DNA of 64,000 bases, taken from Larix kaempferi (taxonomy: Eukaryota > Streptophyta > Pinopsida > Pinales > Pinaceae). Made by a program: the position numbers and the translations under genes. Position 1 is the first letter of the stretch, and each line of letters starts with the position of its first letter. Shown one piece after another: positions 1 to 12,252 of this stretch. The stretch lies in NCBI GenBank assembly GCA_027924585.1, contig BSBM01001067.1, positions 5,664,501 to 5,728,500 on the forward strand, in the 5' to 3' direction. Under the pieces are notes generated by a model. That model worked only from the letters and a program-made list of their open reading frames with translations, had not been told where the DNA came from and searched no databases.

Positions 1-2294
1 TGACACTTCCTGGATTTCTTGAGAGCTGCTTCCTCATCAAAGGTTACATCTCTACTTATTTCTATATGATGAAAACCTGGTATGTAGATTCTGAAGGCTT
101 TGGAAGTTTCACAATAACCAACAAACATTCCCTTCTTTCCTGAGGGATCCAACTTGGTTCTCTTTTCTTTTGGAATGTGGATGTACACAGGACACCCAAA
201 TATTTTAAGATGACTTACCTCAGGCTTCTTACCTGTAAACACTTCTTCTGTAGTTTTGAATTCAAGAGCACTGTGAGATAATCTATTTTGCACATAAACT
301 GCTGTCTTGGCTGCTTCAGCCCATAGATACATGGGAAGATCTTGGTCATGTATCATAGTCTTCACAGCTTCCATGATGGTTCTATTTTTCCTTTCTGCAA
401 CCCCATTTTGTTGGGGATTGTAGGGAGTGGTTAGCTCTCTCTTGATTCCAGCTTCTCTACAAAAATCTTCAAAATCTTTTGAAGTATATTCTCCACCATT
501 ATCTGTTCTGAGAATCTTGATTTTCTTTTCTGTGAGATTCTCTATTAGAGCCTTGAATTCTTTGAACTTTCCAAAGACTTCATTCTTACCTTTTAGAAAG
601 TAAATCCAAGTTTTCCTTGAATGATCATCAATGAAAGAAAGGTAGTATTCAAAACCACTTAAAGAGGTGGTGGGCATTGGACCACATACATCTGAGTGTA
701 TTAACTCCAAGATACTCTTAGTTTTTGTTTCACTCTTTGGAAAGGGGTTCTTGACATTCTTCCCTTTCTTACATCCTTTACAAGAGCCATTATGATCCAC
801 CTTCAAGTCTGGTAGTCCTATGACTACCTTGCTTACATAGGGTAAGGCTTTGTAGTTAATGTGAGCCAGTCTTCTATGCCATAGCTCACTGGGACTAGAT
901 GTTTCATGAACAAGGGCAGCTTCTGGATGACCCTTGAGTTTATACAAGCCTCCTTCTTCTTCACCAATGACAATTGCATCCTTAATAGATTTTCCTTTGG
1001 ACCACATTAACACTTGTCCATCAATGAATGCAACTCTATAGCCTTTCTTGTCCAAAGCTGATATTGAAAGTAAATTCTTCTTCAATCCTGGAACATACAA
1101 AACTTCTTTCATTTTCATGGGGGTTCCAGAATCAAGTTTGTAGTTTGCTTCTCCAACTCCCTTAATGGGATACTGATAGTTATCTCCAAGAGATACCTTT
1201 AGTGGAGAGGTCTTTTCTTCAAGACTTGATAGAGTCTTCTTTTGTCCTGTCATGTGCTTTGAGGCACCACTATCAATTACCCATGTATCTTCTCCTGGTG
1301 TTATAGATCCAGAGAGTGCGGAGAAAAGAACATACTCTTCTGCATCTTCTTCTTCATTTCTTCTAGATCTTCTTTTGGAGAAAGTCCTTTCTTCATCTTC
1401 TTCTTCTTTTCTAGATCTTTTCTTGAGAGGCCTTTCCTCTTCAACTTCTTCTTCACTCTCATCTTCTGCAAGATGTGCATGATGTCTTCTGTGGTGAGTA
1501 CCCTTGATCTTTTTGCTAGGACAATCTTTGGCAATGTGTCCTAATTTGTGACAAATGAAACATTGGTATGAGGAGTAGTCTCTTCTTTGGAAGGATCCTC
1601 TTTTCTTTTGAAATCTCTGTGGAGGATGAGACTCCTTTTGACTATCCTTCTTAAAGTAGGATTGATTCTTTCTTCTCTTTGTATGGGTGGCCAAGGCTTG
1701 GTCATATTCCTTGAGCAATGCCTCTCTATTGGCAACCCTAGCTTCTTCTTGAACACAATCCTCCCATACTACATCAAACTTCATGCTTTCTTTTCTGGCA
1801 CACATGGTTTGGATGAAGGATTCCCATGATCTAGTGAGACCATTTAGAGCTGTCATCACAAGTTCATCTTCATCAAGAGTATCACCAATGGCATCTAGTT
1901 GCTCTTTGATTAGAGAGACTCTTGAGAAGTAGTCTTGAATGGATTCTCCTTTGTGCATCTTGGTACTCTTAAACTGAGTCCTTAGATTCATCTTTCTGTT
2001 GATGTTCTTCCCTTCATACATTCTTCCTAGGGCATCATACATTTCCTTTGGAGTCTTCTTGGAAGACACTTGGGGAATCAAGTGGTCTTTAATTGAATCA
2101 GCTATGATTCTCTTTGCCCTAATCATATCCTTCCTGTGTTTTTCCTTGGCTTCATCTTATTCTGGTTCTGCAACTTCCTCCTTGATATAATGAGCAAGAT
2201 CATTCTCTTCAAGAATGAGACCAATTCTGTATTTCCATGCCCGAAAATTCTCTAAGCCTTCTAGCTTGTCTTCAAGCTTAGTATTTGGAGCCAT
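1..2294 (-). pseudogene. copia gag-pol (gag, zinc knuckle, protease, integrase), one premature stop, truncated by window edge
   Basis: The frame starts at the ATG at 2294 (MAPNTKLEDK). It encodes a UBN2/DUF4219-type copia gag head (WKYRIGLILEEN), a CCHC zinc knuckle near 1560-1520 (CFICHKLGHIAKDC, all four ligands present), an acidic linker, an aspartic protease (DSGASKHM near 1274) and an integrase with the HHCC region, DVCGPM, TDNGGEY near 503 and GVAERKN. I traced codons in one frame from 2294 to the edge. The only break is TAA at 2159-2157, where copy 2 has a Gly codon. The integrase keeps the TWIYFLK segment that copy 2 has lost. RT and RNase H would lie left of the window. Apart from the one stop the visible part is remarkably intact. 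Confidence 0.9.
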
Positions 2295-2371
2295 CTTCTC
2301 TTGGGGGAGTCCAAGAGACAGAGTAGACTTACTTGGAAAGTTACTTTTCACTTTTCCGGAAACTGAAACAG

Positions 2372-2690
2372 AATTTTATCGCACTTTTGGTAGAATTAGG
2401 GTTTGCAATTCCCGGAGTTCTACTTAACCAAAAAGTTCGATCTATAGCTTAAAAGAATGCTCTTGATAAGGGCTATCCAGCCATGCAATCAGAAATCAAA
2501 AATTCCAACTTTTTTTCTGAAACCAAAATCTGACGTATCGCACTTTTGGTAGAATTAGGGTTTGCAATTCCCGGAGTTCTACCCAACCAAAAAGTTCGAT
2601 CTAGAGCTCAAAAGAAAGGTATTGAGGAGGGCTATCCAGCCATGCAACCAAAAATCAAAAATACCAACTTTGGACTGAAACCCCAACTTC
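2372..2690 (-). repeat. Leader tandem duplication of copia family A copy 1
   Basis: The untranslated leader between PBS and gag carries two copies of a unit about 155 bp long. Each contains TTTTGGTAGAATTAGGGTTT, then AACCAAAAAGTTCGATCTA, then GGGCTATCCAGCCATGCAA (plus-strand reading; copies begin near 2381 and 2541). A short GA microsatellite follows near 2700-2712. The same duplicated leader occurs in copy 2 and, diverged, in family C. Confidence 0.8.
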
Positions 2691-2746
2691 ACCAAAAGGA
2701 GAGAGAGAGAGAATCTTACCTTGTGAAAGATGTCCTATTCAGTCTA

Positions 2747-2758
2747 GCTCTGATACCA
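2747..2758 (-). promoter_or_regulatory. Primer binding site, initiator tRNA-Met type
   Basis: The minus strand reads TGGTATCAGAGC directly next to the LTR boundary. This matches the 3' end complement of plant initiator tRNA-Met that primes minus-strand synthesis in most plant copia elements. It fixes the LTR inner end at 2759. Confidence 0.92.
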
Positions 2759-3247
2759 TGTTGAATTTAACCAAATAGACAAGCAAGATCTCTGATAGAA
2801 ACAAAATCACAAGATAAACACACTATATATCCTGGGAAACCCTCGTGGGGTAGAAAACCCAGTAAAGCTTTCCTCAATAAGATGATCAACCAAAATACAA
2901 GATGTGCTCCTTCCTCCTAAGTCTCCTTAGCAGATCTCCTCAACTAGTGCGCACTCTTCCACAAGTGAGTGAATGATCTAATGAGGATTTCACCTCCTCT
3001 ATTTATACTTGAATCTCAACTGACTAAAAGACCTGTTGGGGCCGACCTCACCTGGAGAAGTCTAATAACCCCTAAAATATAACTACAGGGCCGACCCACA
3101 CATGGTGGGTCTAATAACCCTAGTTAATACTAACCATCGGAGGAATAAACATCTCCGGATACATAATAGGGTTACCTCGGAGGGATGAAACATCTCCGGA
3201 ATAATAAAGTACAAATATAATATTCTTTGAAGTTACAATATTTAACA
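2759..3247 (-). repeat. 5' LTR of copia family A copy 1
   Basis: 489 bp bounded by TG/CA and homologous along its length to the LTRs at 29047-29547 and 35895-36377. A TATA box (TATAAATA on the minus strand, 3000-3007) lies before the probable transcription start. The upstream part contains the TTATTAGAC-stem-GTCGGCC modules and the CGGAG/CTCCG hairpins described in the findings. Confidence 0.92.
3000..3007 (-). promoter_or_regulatory. TATA box in copia LTR
   Basis: TATAAATA followed by GAGGAGG on the minus strand, at the same relative place as in all other family A and C LTRs of this window. It is the probable core promoter of the element. Confidence 0.6.
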
Positions 3248-3764
3248 ACTAGCACCATCTTTCATTACTGCTCATATTGAGCTCTTTAGGATGGTCACAT
3301 GTCCATCTGCATCCCTATGATGCCTTCCTGGTCCTTGCTTCCAACAATACCTACACTCAAACATTGAATCAATTCACATGTTTAGTTTATTTTCATAGGG
3401 TTTATCTCTAAACAAGAGTTTGGGAAATCATAACCAAATCAGATACACACGTATATTCATAAGCAAGAAGATGCAAGGTAACCGAATACTTATCTATATT
3501 GGATGTCTTCACTTTATTCCACGGGATCCTTCTTTGCTTTACGAGCCTTGGATTTCCCATGGATACAATTATGAATGTTGGGCTAGCACGTAGGCTACTC
3601 CACAATCACTCGAATAGGAAATGCCAGGCCAATACGCTAACTGGGTTTACCAATCATTTCCTTTAGCAATATGTTAGGCCAATGCTCCAACTGGTTTTAT
3701 TAATTAACTAAGGAATGTTGGGCCAGCGTACACGCTGCTTTACCATATCAAGCAGTTAATGCCC

Positions 3765-3925
3765 AACTTGTCACTCTCTGGACTTATCAAGAACTTTATA
3801 GCGTTCAACCAGCTACTCCCTGGATTTCTCAATAATTTATATCGCCCACTCATTTACTCTCTGGATTTACCAGCAATTTATATCGCCCACTCATTTACTC
3901 TCTGGATTTACCAGCAATTTATAGT
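3765..3925. repeat. About 41-bp tandem repeat
   Basis: Two near-identical 41-bp units start at 3847 and 3888 (CTCATTTACTCTCTGG, then TTTACCAGCAATTTATA). Two more degenerate units lie upstream from about 3765. No coding meaning is evident. Confidence 0.75.
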
Positions 3926-4276
3926 CTTTCAGGGTCTTGCCTCCCTGCAATGACCAAGGTTTCCAACAAAGAAACAATAGTGTATCAGCTTAGCTGTTAG
4001 GAGACTTATACCTGAAATCTTCATTATTCCAAACAAGACATAAAAGAAAATGAATACTTATATGTATTGCGTGTTTCCCCTCCGGTCCACAGGGTCCTGC
4101 TTCACTTTGCAAGCCTTGGAATCGCCTATGGAATTTGATGTAGTTAATGCTTAACCAGTACACCTCCCCATTGGCTAGATTTACCAAGTATTTGGTGGTG
4201 CCCAACCGGTCCCATATCGACCAATGGAAGGAAACTACGCCACCTGACCATTATAGGTCAAGGCTCTACTATGGAG

Positions 4277-4451
4277 CCACAGGCATCTCAGGGTTTTCAG
4301 TCAGTCTTGGCGCCCGCCCTCCTACTGCTAACCCAATAGGCATCTCATGGTTTTCAGTCAATCTTGGCGCCCGCCCTCCTACTGCTGACCCAATAGGAAT
4401 CTCAGGGTTTTTAGTCAGTCTTGGTGCCTACCCTCCTACTGCTGACCCAAT
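4277..4451. repeat. About 60-bp tandem repeat, three units
   Basis: Three consecutive copies contain GGTTTTCAGTCAGTCTTGG or a variant, then CCTCCTACTGCTGACCCAAT. The open frame across them exists because the unit is close to a multiple of three; I do not regard it as a gene. Confidence 0.8.
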
Positions 4452-7400
4452 AGAAATTTTATGCCTTCACCAATGTCACCACACCTTCTTGCACCATAAC
4501 CCTTCACACACACACAACTCTTCATTCATACAAGGACGCCACTCCTTCTCATCTGCAAATTGGTGGTTCCTTTTAGGAACTTCATAGGTGACTTTCTTAA
4601 CTGCAGGTTAACATGTCCCTACTCACATAAGGATGATAACCCTTTTCACTACACAGCTCCGTGGGTTTGTCCATCCATTCCAGTATTATTGTGAGCATAG
4701 AAAGGTTACCAATTCCTATACAATCCTTCTGCATACCCTTCTTCACTTTTCCTCTTAGTGTGCAGTTCCAATTGGCATCTGTGTAGGCTGACAACGCAAG
4801 AAGGATAAACAGGTTTATCAGTATTACTTCTCAAAATCGCAACCACATTCCATAACATTCACCATCAAGTATTGAAACACCAAGAATGCATCCATTCCCT
4901 TAAGGTGTAGTCAATATTGACAACCCTATCATGACCCGGCACCAGAAAATGTGTGCACCCCCTTTTCTAATGTGAGCCATGTAGGCCCTAATCATGCTCA
5001 AGCAGTTTGAAATGATATAAATAAAATAGAGCATGCTCTATATATTAACCCTAATAATTTAGACATGCATGTTCTTATCTAGGGTCACTGAATAGTCATT
5101 CATTTTGTAGATGTATCTTTTCTTCATTTGCGAAGAATGGGGGCTCCCTTCTCTGAGTCAACAGTTCTTCGGTTTGCCACCCCAATCTTTCCACGTTCCA
5201 TAATCCATACATGCCTTCTTAGCATAGCTTTACCATCTCACTCTCATGGTTTTCCAACATATAGCTCAGCTGAGATGTCATTCTTAAAATATGAAATGGT
5301 GTTTCACTCGAAACCCATTTCCAAATCATGGGGTCCTTCCCATGGAGTTTGGCTTCTGCAGGTCATCACACATGGTCTTCCTACAATGTGTCTTCCTGGC
5401 ACATTTATCAAATAGCCAAACAGTCAGCAACATTTAACAATAATCATTCAATGGCATTAATTATTAAATTCAAGCATGAATTTGCAATTCTATTCTCTAC
5501 AGAAATTGATTTGCTTAGCCATGAGTCTATTCTCATATCGTCTGGCTCTTTCTCATGGTAGATTCCAATATCCATCATGGACTTACCCACATTTGCCATG
5601 CCCAAAACAATCTACCTGAAATCTGAAATTTCAATCAACCAAACATGTTGTCAGTATCTATGCATATAATCCTTTCATTCCTACAACAGTCATTGAAGTG
5701 ATCTCAGAATTATAACCCTCAATAATTCAAACACCTACAGCTGTCAACATTTGAAATGCAATGGAATATATGTATATATCTATATATGCATTGTTATCAT
5801 AAATAAAATTGCAAGACATGGGTACATTATCCGTGCAATTTAAATAAATTGTAAGTACTCATTACTTCACATTCCATGCAATCTCTGTCCTTCCACAGAG
5901 CACTCTGGTAGCCCACCATCATGTCTACCTTCTTCATGCAATCTTTCTCCTGCATTCATAGCAGCTCATGAAATTCTCTCAGTATTAACAATGGTTCACC
6001 ATTTCATCTACCATCTAAGAGTAATGAAACATACACCACAACCATGCATTCTCGCAATGCATCTCAACATGTGCACTTACACATATGCATGCACATTCAC
6101 AACATTCACATAATCTTTTAACGTGTATTCACTCAATGCATAATCCCTCAATACAACTTTGCATTAATCCGCAGATACTATGCATAACAGCATATTATGG
6201 CCTAACCATTCACATGGCATGTACTACCACAACATGACTATAGGTCTTTACTTTCTTTGGTTATTTAAACTTATAATCTATCATACACAATGGCATGTTA
6301 TAATTTCATATGAATGCATCGAGGTTTCTAAGCAATTATAGGGTGTAAGGATCCTTTCCCTCACTTACCCGCACCTCATCATACTCGATAGATTAACATT
6401 CACATTCAGGCACTCAATACCATATGCAAACCAAATCAACATAGTTGAAGGGATCTTACCAAATCCTCTTTCAACATTTAGATAACCATTACCTGCATGG
6501 CTGTAATTAACATCATTTGATGTTACCTGATCAGTTGGCCTCTTACCAAGGCTTCACAGTTCTTTTTCCAACCTCATGCTCGTAGATTTGTTGCACCATC
6601 TTTTCCTCATAAGGTTGTTGGTCATATGAAACAATCATCATTCACATATTTAGCCATGCTTTGGTTGTCTTTGGTCCTATAACCATTGCAAACACGACTA
6701 GTTATTTAACAACCACCATAATCATCTTTAAGTGGCTCATTGCATATGCAAAACCTCACTATTCTACCAATATGCAATATCATATATATACACAAGTATT
6801 TTTTTTTACAGGCACTGTGCAATGTTTATCAATATTCCATCTAGTGCATATTCATTTCAGCTATCTAATCTCTTACATTTTCAATCATGCTTCTATGGTC
6901 TGATTCATACAACCATTATTAACAACATTACTAGTAATCAACCATAAGCAATACCATTAATGGGCTATTGCATGTGTAACTTTCACTACCTTTACCCATA
7001 TGCAACATCATGCTTTATGCATAAGCGATTCACATGCACTATGCAATGACTCCTTAATCATGCCCATTCATTCATATGCATTACTCTCTTGCATTTTCAA
7101 CATCCCTATGCCATAATTTTCAACTTATGAAACTTAGAAAATATAAATATAATAGCAAGAGAGGAGTTAAGGAATTCCCCCTTTCCCATTTCCCTCGTGA
7201 CATGGAGTTCCTCCTCCACATCATAGCTGATCCCTTTCTTGGCTTCCCTACCAAGCATACAAGCAATCATAAGCTATGATCTTCTCATGAATTCTCAATT
7301 CAATATACACAGACGTGTATAACATTCATTCTTTTTATTTTCCAAACATGCAATTCTTATGCTATAAACAGAAATGGTTTAGGGTGAGGAATTTCCCTCT

Positions 7401-7560
7401 TTATCAGCATTGTCTTACTTAGCTCCCATAGAATCTTTCTCACCATTGACGATGTCTCAAGGGGACGACGGGGGTCAAGGGGGCTTGCCCCTGCCACTAC
7501 AGGGCGGGTTGAGGGCAGTTCCCTCGGTTTTTTTCTTTTTTTTCCTGTTTCGGTGGACTT
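4452..7560. other. AT-rich non-coding stretch
   Basis: No open frame with recognisable protein similarity, no clear repeat array and no RNA gene seen on either strand. It is probably internal sequence of the non-coding LTR element. Confidence 0.5.
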
Positions 7561-7589
7561 CATCATTCTCTCCCTCCCCTCTGCAGACA

Positions 7590-8200
7590 AACTTGCTGAG
7601 TTCTTTCGGTCGAAAACTTAGCTTTTCCTTCCGTCACTGCGGAGCAACTCGCCCATCTCTTCTGCCGTTGCGAACGAACTTTCCCATCTCTTCCGTAGTT
7701 GCGGATGAACTTGCCCATCTCTTCCACCATTGCAGACGAACTTGCCCATCTCTTCCGCCATTGCGGAGCAACTTGCCCATCTCTTCCGCCATTGCGGACG
7801 AACTCGCCCATCTATTCCGCCATTGCGGACGAACTTGCCCATCTCTTCCGTCGTTTTGGCAAAAACTCACGAGTTCTTTCCGCCGTAACACTTAGAAAAA
7901 ATTTTGAAATTTTTCAAACCAACTCATCGAGTCCTTCCGTCGTTGCAGACCAACTCATTGAGTTCTTCCGTTGTTGCGAACAAACTTGCCGAGTTCTTCT
8001 GGTCGAAAACTCAGCTTTTCCTTCTATCACTGCGGCAGAAACTCGTCAATTCCTTCTGACACTGCGACGGAAACTCACCAACTTTTTCTGCCGTTGCGGA
8101 GCAAAACTCTTAACTCTTCCGCCATTTTAGCCCAAAACTTTTAACGTTTCCGCCATTTCGTTTGCGGAGCAACTGGTCAAGTTTTGCTAACAACTTCGGC
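7590..8200. repeat. GC-rich 31-bp minisatellite
   Basis: Seven consecutive 31-bp units at 7647-7863 read ACTTGCCCATCTCTTCCGCC followed by ATTGCGGACGA with few changes. Diverged units on both sides carry GAGTTCTTCCG instead of CCCATCTCTTCCG, so two unit types alternate over roughly 600 bp. The period is not a multiple of three, so the open frames on both strands are a by-product. It is much richer in GC than its surroundings. Confidence 0.88.
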
Positions 8201-8399
8201 ACAACTTAACGAGATTTGCCAAAACACATCGGCTCAAATCCACGAGGCTCACCGAATCAGTTAGGCAAAACACTTAGAAAAATTTTGAAAATCTTTGAAA
8301 TTTTGAAACTTTTCTTAATGGTTTGTGCTAGGCATGAAGCATACTTACCTCTACAAGATGTGATAGGTATCCCATGAAGGCCCAATGCTGCAACCAACA

Positions 8400-8411
8400 G
8401 CTCTAATACCA
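8400..8411 (-). promoter_or_regulatory. Primer binding site-like sequence, one mismatch
   Basis: The minus strand reads TGGTATTAGAGC two bases from the LTR edge. That differs from the initiator-Met PBS by a single C to T change. It supports a minus-strand element lying to the left of the LTR. Confidence 0.7.
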
Positions 8412-8413
8412 AA

Positions 8414-9712
8414 TGTAATGTCCCCACCCTTGGACTCAATGCAAGGAAGGGAACTTGATGTCGTTCTATGGGGATTTTACATAAACTCAGCCCATAGATT
8501 AGATTTTAAAGCAAAGAATTACATGTGTGCAGATGTAAATCAATTTAACATGCACAGCGGAATGAAAACCTCACCCACACACATTACATGATGCCATTCA
8601 ATTTAACACAGCCAACAAATTAATACATTTGCAGAAGTAATTACATAAGAAAATACTCATCTTGATGTAATGCTGTCCCAACAACTAGCTATGTCGCTGC
8701 AACGTTTCTCCCAACTGTAGGTCTCTGCCCAGCCTGTATTATTTCAGCACTCAGAGACCACCCCCGAGCTGGGCATGATATCTACAAGGAAAAGGAAACC
8801 CTCAAGCATAGCACAACCCAAAGCAATGGATACCCAACTCAACCCCAACATTCTTTTACACACAGCAGCTCAAAATTGGCATGGGTACACAATTCAACCA
8901 TGGATTCACAGAATAGGGTCTTGGGTTTTTCCCCAAAACGTGGGCACACCAAAAACGGATTGTGGGAAGAGGGAATCAACCCCAGGGAAGAAAACCAATT
9001 TCTCCCACAGATGTATGAGCATTCAATGGCCAAAACGGCCTCAATTAAACCCCAAATTGTTTCCCCTCTCTTCCCCACTGTTAGGCACAATAAAAACGCC
9101 CTTCCCAGCTAGGAAAACAAAGGTAAACATAGAAAAATCATGGAGGGAACTACCCAGGTAGCTCTGAACTCGTGAGAAAGCAAACTGATGGTTGAATAAA
9201 GGCTTGGGGGCAATTCCGTGGCCCTTTACTTGTCCAAGAAGCCAAACACGAAAATCTAGGAAGGGTGGCTTGCCCATACTCAAATTTGGACAACCATACC
9301 TCTCCATTCCCCAAGGCATTAACTACCTCAACCAACTCTTGGGAGAGTAAATGATTGGGTACAAAGTCAGCATGGGTAGTTGAGGGTTCATGGGTTCTCT
9401 CATTGACACTTAGCTTGACTCAATTGGCTCAAGCGTTTAAATATCCTCCTCCCAATCCTTGTAATATCATGCCCCCATCTCTTGTTGCATTGCATAGCTA
9501 GTTGTGGGCTTTTATATTAAAATGCATATTTACAATTCCCATGGTTCAGTAGCACATGGGTAGCATAATATAAAATACTTGCCTCTTCTAGATCGAGCGT
9601 TCACTAACGGGGCCTTGGCCTTGAGCTCCACGCTAAGAATCATACATAATATGCATACATTATTTACATTATAGCCCAAGATATTACAAGGGTCAAAATG
9701 GGGGACATTACA
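8414..9712 (-). repeat. LTR (1.3 kb) with perfect terminal inverted repeat
   Basis: Starts TGTAATGTCCCC and ends GGGGACATTACA, a perfect 12-bp inverted repeat with TG/CA ends. It is flanked on the left by a PBS-like site and on the right by the gypsy LTR. No second copy is present in the window. The open frames inside it have no recognisable similarity. Confidence 0.8.
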
Positions 9713-10931
9713 CTTGTGATTATAGCTAGCACATCTAGTTACTGCAACAACAATATTTATTTCTAAATATAATGTACAGGACTTTAAAATGCATTGATTT
9801 CCTATGTCAATAATAAGGATCGGAAGAGCACAATGAAATTGTACAGTAAATAATCTATACTTGTTTTCCATGAAAACAATGGAATATTCTACACTATAAT
9901 AGATACTTTATAGTAATTACTAATGTTAATTATAGGGCAGAAATGAAAACATAATTCAATCACTGCACTTGTCTATTCGAATCAGTGGCAGTTGCCTATC
10001 TTCTCATCTATTCTTAATTTGATTATCTACACTAGAGTACAATACATAAAATGGCATGTGGAAAAATGTAGATACTGGTTTATCAATTCAAATCATCATT
10101 GAAACTTTAACATACAGACTTTCAATAGAATCATAACACACTTTTTCTTCAAAACAGAAATTAATAATTGAATTAAAATGGAGATAGTAAAACCTGGAAT
10201 AGTTCTATAGGGAAACAAACATCCCAAGAAGACTGTTCCACCCAACCAATTCCTGAAGACAGTCAAGTACTTGCCTTAGGACCCCCAAGCATGTTCACTG
10301 AACCACCAGGAGGAAGAAAATTATGAATTTTAGGATCTCTTCTTGCAGTAGCAAATAACTTTTGAATCTTCAATAGCTAGTAGTCCAAAGAACCTGCTCC
10401 ATCACCTCTGGATATCCTTAACAAATAGTTTACAGACTTATGATTGCACTCACAACTAGCCTCCCTATTCGAATCTCTCATCGATCACCTGATGCACACG
10501 AGGAAATATTCCTGCAGAAATATTGTGTAAGAGATGCCTACTCAATTCGAATTTTCCTTATGTAGGCTGCCTAGGCCTTTTCAGTTGTTATTGGGTCATT
10601 AAATGAGCTGCTTTCCCACTCCCACCACCTGGGGGATAATGCCACATTTTTAGGGGTATTTGTCCCATAACCAACAGCTAGTGGTGTGATGCAATTGTTG
10701 CCATCTGTCCATTCCTTCCAACAGCTTCCATTCCTCCTATTTGGTCAGTGAACTCTCATTTAACAGTACCCTTGGGTGTTTGTCTCCTAATTAATTTATT
10801 TAAATAATAATAATCAGTAATTACATTCATCCTTGATCAAAACTGATCATAATTACAAAACTTTGTAATTAAATTTAACATAAAGTATTTTTCAAATAAA
10901 ATAATAATTTCTGAAATTTGGGTAGGTGACA
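9713..10931 (-). repeat. 3' LTR of gypsy element, truncated
   Basis: Collinear with 18902-20120. In element sense the LTR begins TGTCACCTACCC at 10931. About 3.1 kb of this LTR is displaced beyond 9713 by the insertion of the element ending at 9712. Confidence 0.92.
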
Positions 10932-10935
10932 TACA

Positions 10936-10948
10936 CCCCCCCTTAAGT
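10936..10948 (-). promoter_or_regulatory. Polypurine tract of gypsy element
   Basis: On the minus strand CTTAAGGGGGGGG lies four bases upstream of the 3' LTR start, the expected plus-strand primer position. Confidence 0.8.
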
Positions 10949-10983
10949 CTCAACATCGTCCTCGATGTTGGCTAATCACTCTT

Positions 10984-12252
10984 TGAGTGTTCTTGAAACG
11001 GAGTTGGGTATGCTTCCTGCATACTACTCTCCAACTCCTAGGTTGCCTCTTCTGGGCTAAGGTGCTTCCACTGCACCTTCACTTTCCCAATGGTGCGATT
11101 CTGGAGAATAGTTTCCCTCCTTCCGAGGATATAGTCCGGTTCTACCGGAAAATCTCCGTCTTGTCCCACCTGTACATCATTCCAGTTTACAACATGAGTA
11201 GTATCGTGTACATATTTATTTAAAAACGATATATGAAAAACATTATATATTTTTAAGTTTGGTGGCAAATCCAGTTGGTATGCCACTGCACCAACCTTAG
11301 ACAATATTTCAAAAGGACCACAATACCTGGGTGCCAACTTGGCACAACTTCCCAATTTCAATGAACTCTTTTCGGTCTTACCTTGAGGAATACATGTTCA
11401 CCAACCTGGAACTCTTTATGAGTTCTTTTTTAATCTGCTTGACTCTTTTGCCTATCTTGGGCAGCTTTTAAATGTCTTTGCACCTGTTTCACAATTAGTT
11501 CTAACTCCTGCAATAATTCAGGTCCTAAAACAACTCTATTTACTGGATCATTCCACGAAACAGGTGTATCACATTTTGCTACCATAAAGAATTTCAAAAG
11601 GACTAATTCTGGTTGATGCATGATAATGATTATTATAAGCAAATTTTGTTAAGTGCAAGTAGTCTTCCCACTTACCAGGCTGATCCTTAACATACATTCT
11701 TAATAAATCTTCTAAAACTTGATTTACCCTTTCTGTCTATCCATCCGTTTGTGGATGAAATGTTGTACTGAAATTTAAGGTTGTATTCAACCCCTTAAAC
11801 AGTGATCTCCATAAGTTTCCAGTAAAATAAGAGTCACGATATAAAATTATTACTTTCGATATCCCATGTAGTCGAAAAATATGTTTCATAAAGATTTATG
11901 CAATGTCTGGGGCTTTATGAGTAGTCTTCACAGGTATGAAATGTGCTGCTTTGTTGAGTTTGTCCACTACCACCATGATATAATCACGTTGTTTCTAATT
12001 TTTAGGTAATACAGTAATAAAGTGTATGTTGATCACTTCCCATTTCCAACTTGGTATCAGTAACAGTTGCAACAATCCAGCAGGATGTTGGTGTTCAACC
12101 TTCACTTTTTGACAATCCAAACATTTATCTATGTACTCTGCTATTTCATCCTTCATTATGGGCCAATAGTATTCTTTTCTTAACATAGCAATGGTCTTTT
12201 GATAACCTGGATGACTAGAATAATGACTTTTATGCATCTCATTTAATATCAA
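10984..12252 (-). pseudogene. gypsy integrase with chromodomain-like C terminus, decayed
   Basis: From 12252 downward there is an integrase zinc-finger region (HPGYQKT, then CLDCQKVK), followed by a core whose HFIPVKTTHKAPD and HPQTDG segments are recognisable. The usual SDRD of the second catalytic Asp reads LYRD, so that residue appears lost. The end carries WKHLSPEEAT, a chromodomain-like tail, with TAG at 11040-11038 where Trp is expected. Stops also lie at 11997-11995, 11898-11896, 11739-11737 and 11432-11430. Frames shift near 11640 and again near 11390. The element DNA-joining enzyme cannot be functional. Confidence 0.85.

Larger units (their letters stand above)
1..3247 (-). mobile_element. 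Ty1/copia LTR retrotransposon, family A copy 1 (5' part only)
   Basis: The minus strand carries, in element order, a 489-bp LTR, a primer binding site, a leader and gag-protease-integrase; the rest runs off the left edge of the window. The encoded protein and LTR match the copy at 29047-36377, so this is the same family in opposite orientation. The element-sense LTR starts TGTTAAATATTG and ends in CA. The five bases after the LTR (3248-3252, ACTAG) would be one target duplication; its partner lies outside the window. Family identity is firm; the full extent cannot be seen. Confidence 0.93.
3253..9712 (-). mobile_element. Probable large non-coding LTR element (LARD-like), left end not found
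   Basis: A 1.3-kb LTR (8414-9712) lies immediately right of a PBS-like sequence, which implies a minus-strand element extending left. Between 3253 and 8400 I see no protein similarity, only AT-rich sequence and several minisatellites. No second LTR is visible; it may lie left of the window beyond the copia insertion or be lost. The right end cuts the left LTR of the gypsy element exactly (homology to 18902 starts at 9713), so this element inserted into that LTR. Its left boundary and status as a single element are inference. Confidence 0.5.

Noticed and set aside
4147-4587. 146-codon open frame with repeating GARPPTA units
   Set aside because: By-product of a 60-bp tandem repeat inside non-coding LTR element sequence.
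7410-8130. Open frames of 140-160 codons rich in Ser, Pro and Arg on both strands
   Set aside because: They follow the 31-bp minisatellite, whose period shifts frame every unit; not a gene.
8775-9335. Several overlapping open frames up to 128 codons
   Set aside because: They lie inside the 1.3-kb LTR, on both strands, without any recognisable domain or codon signal.
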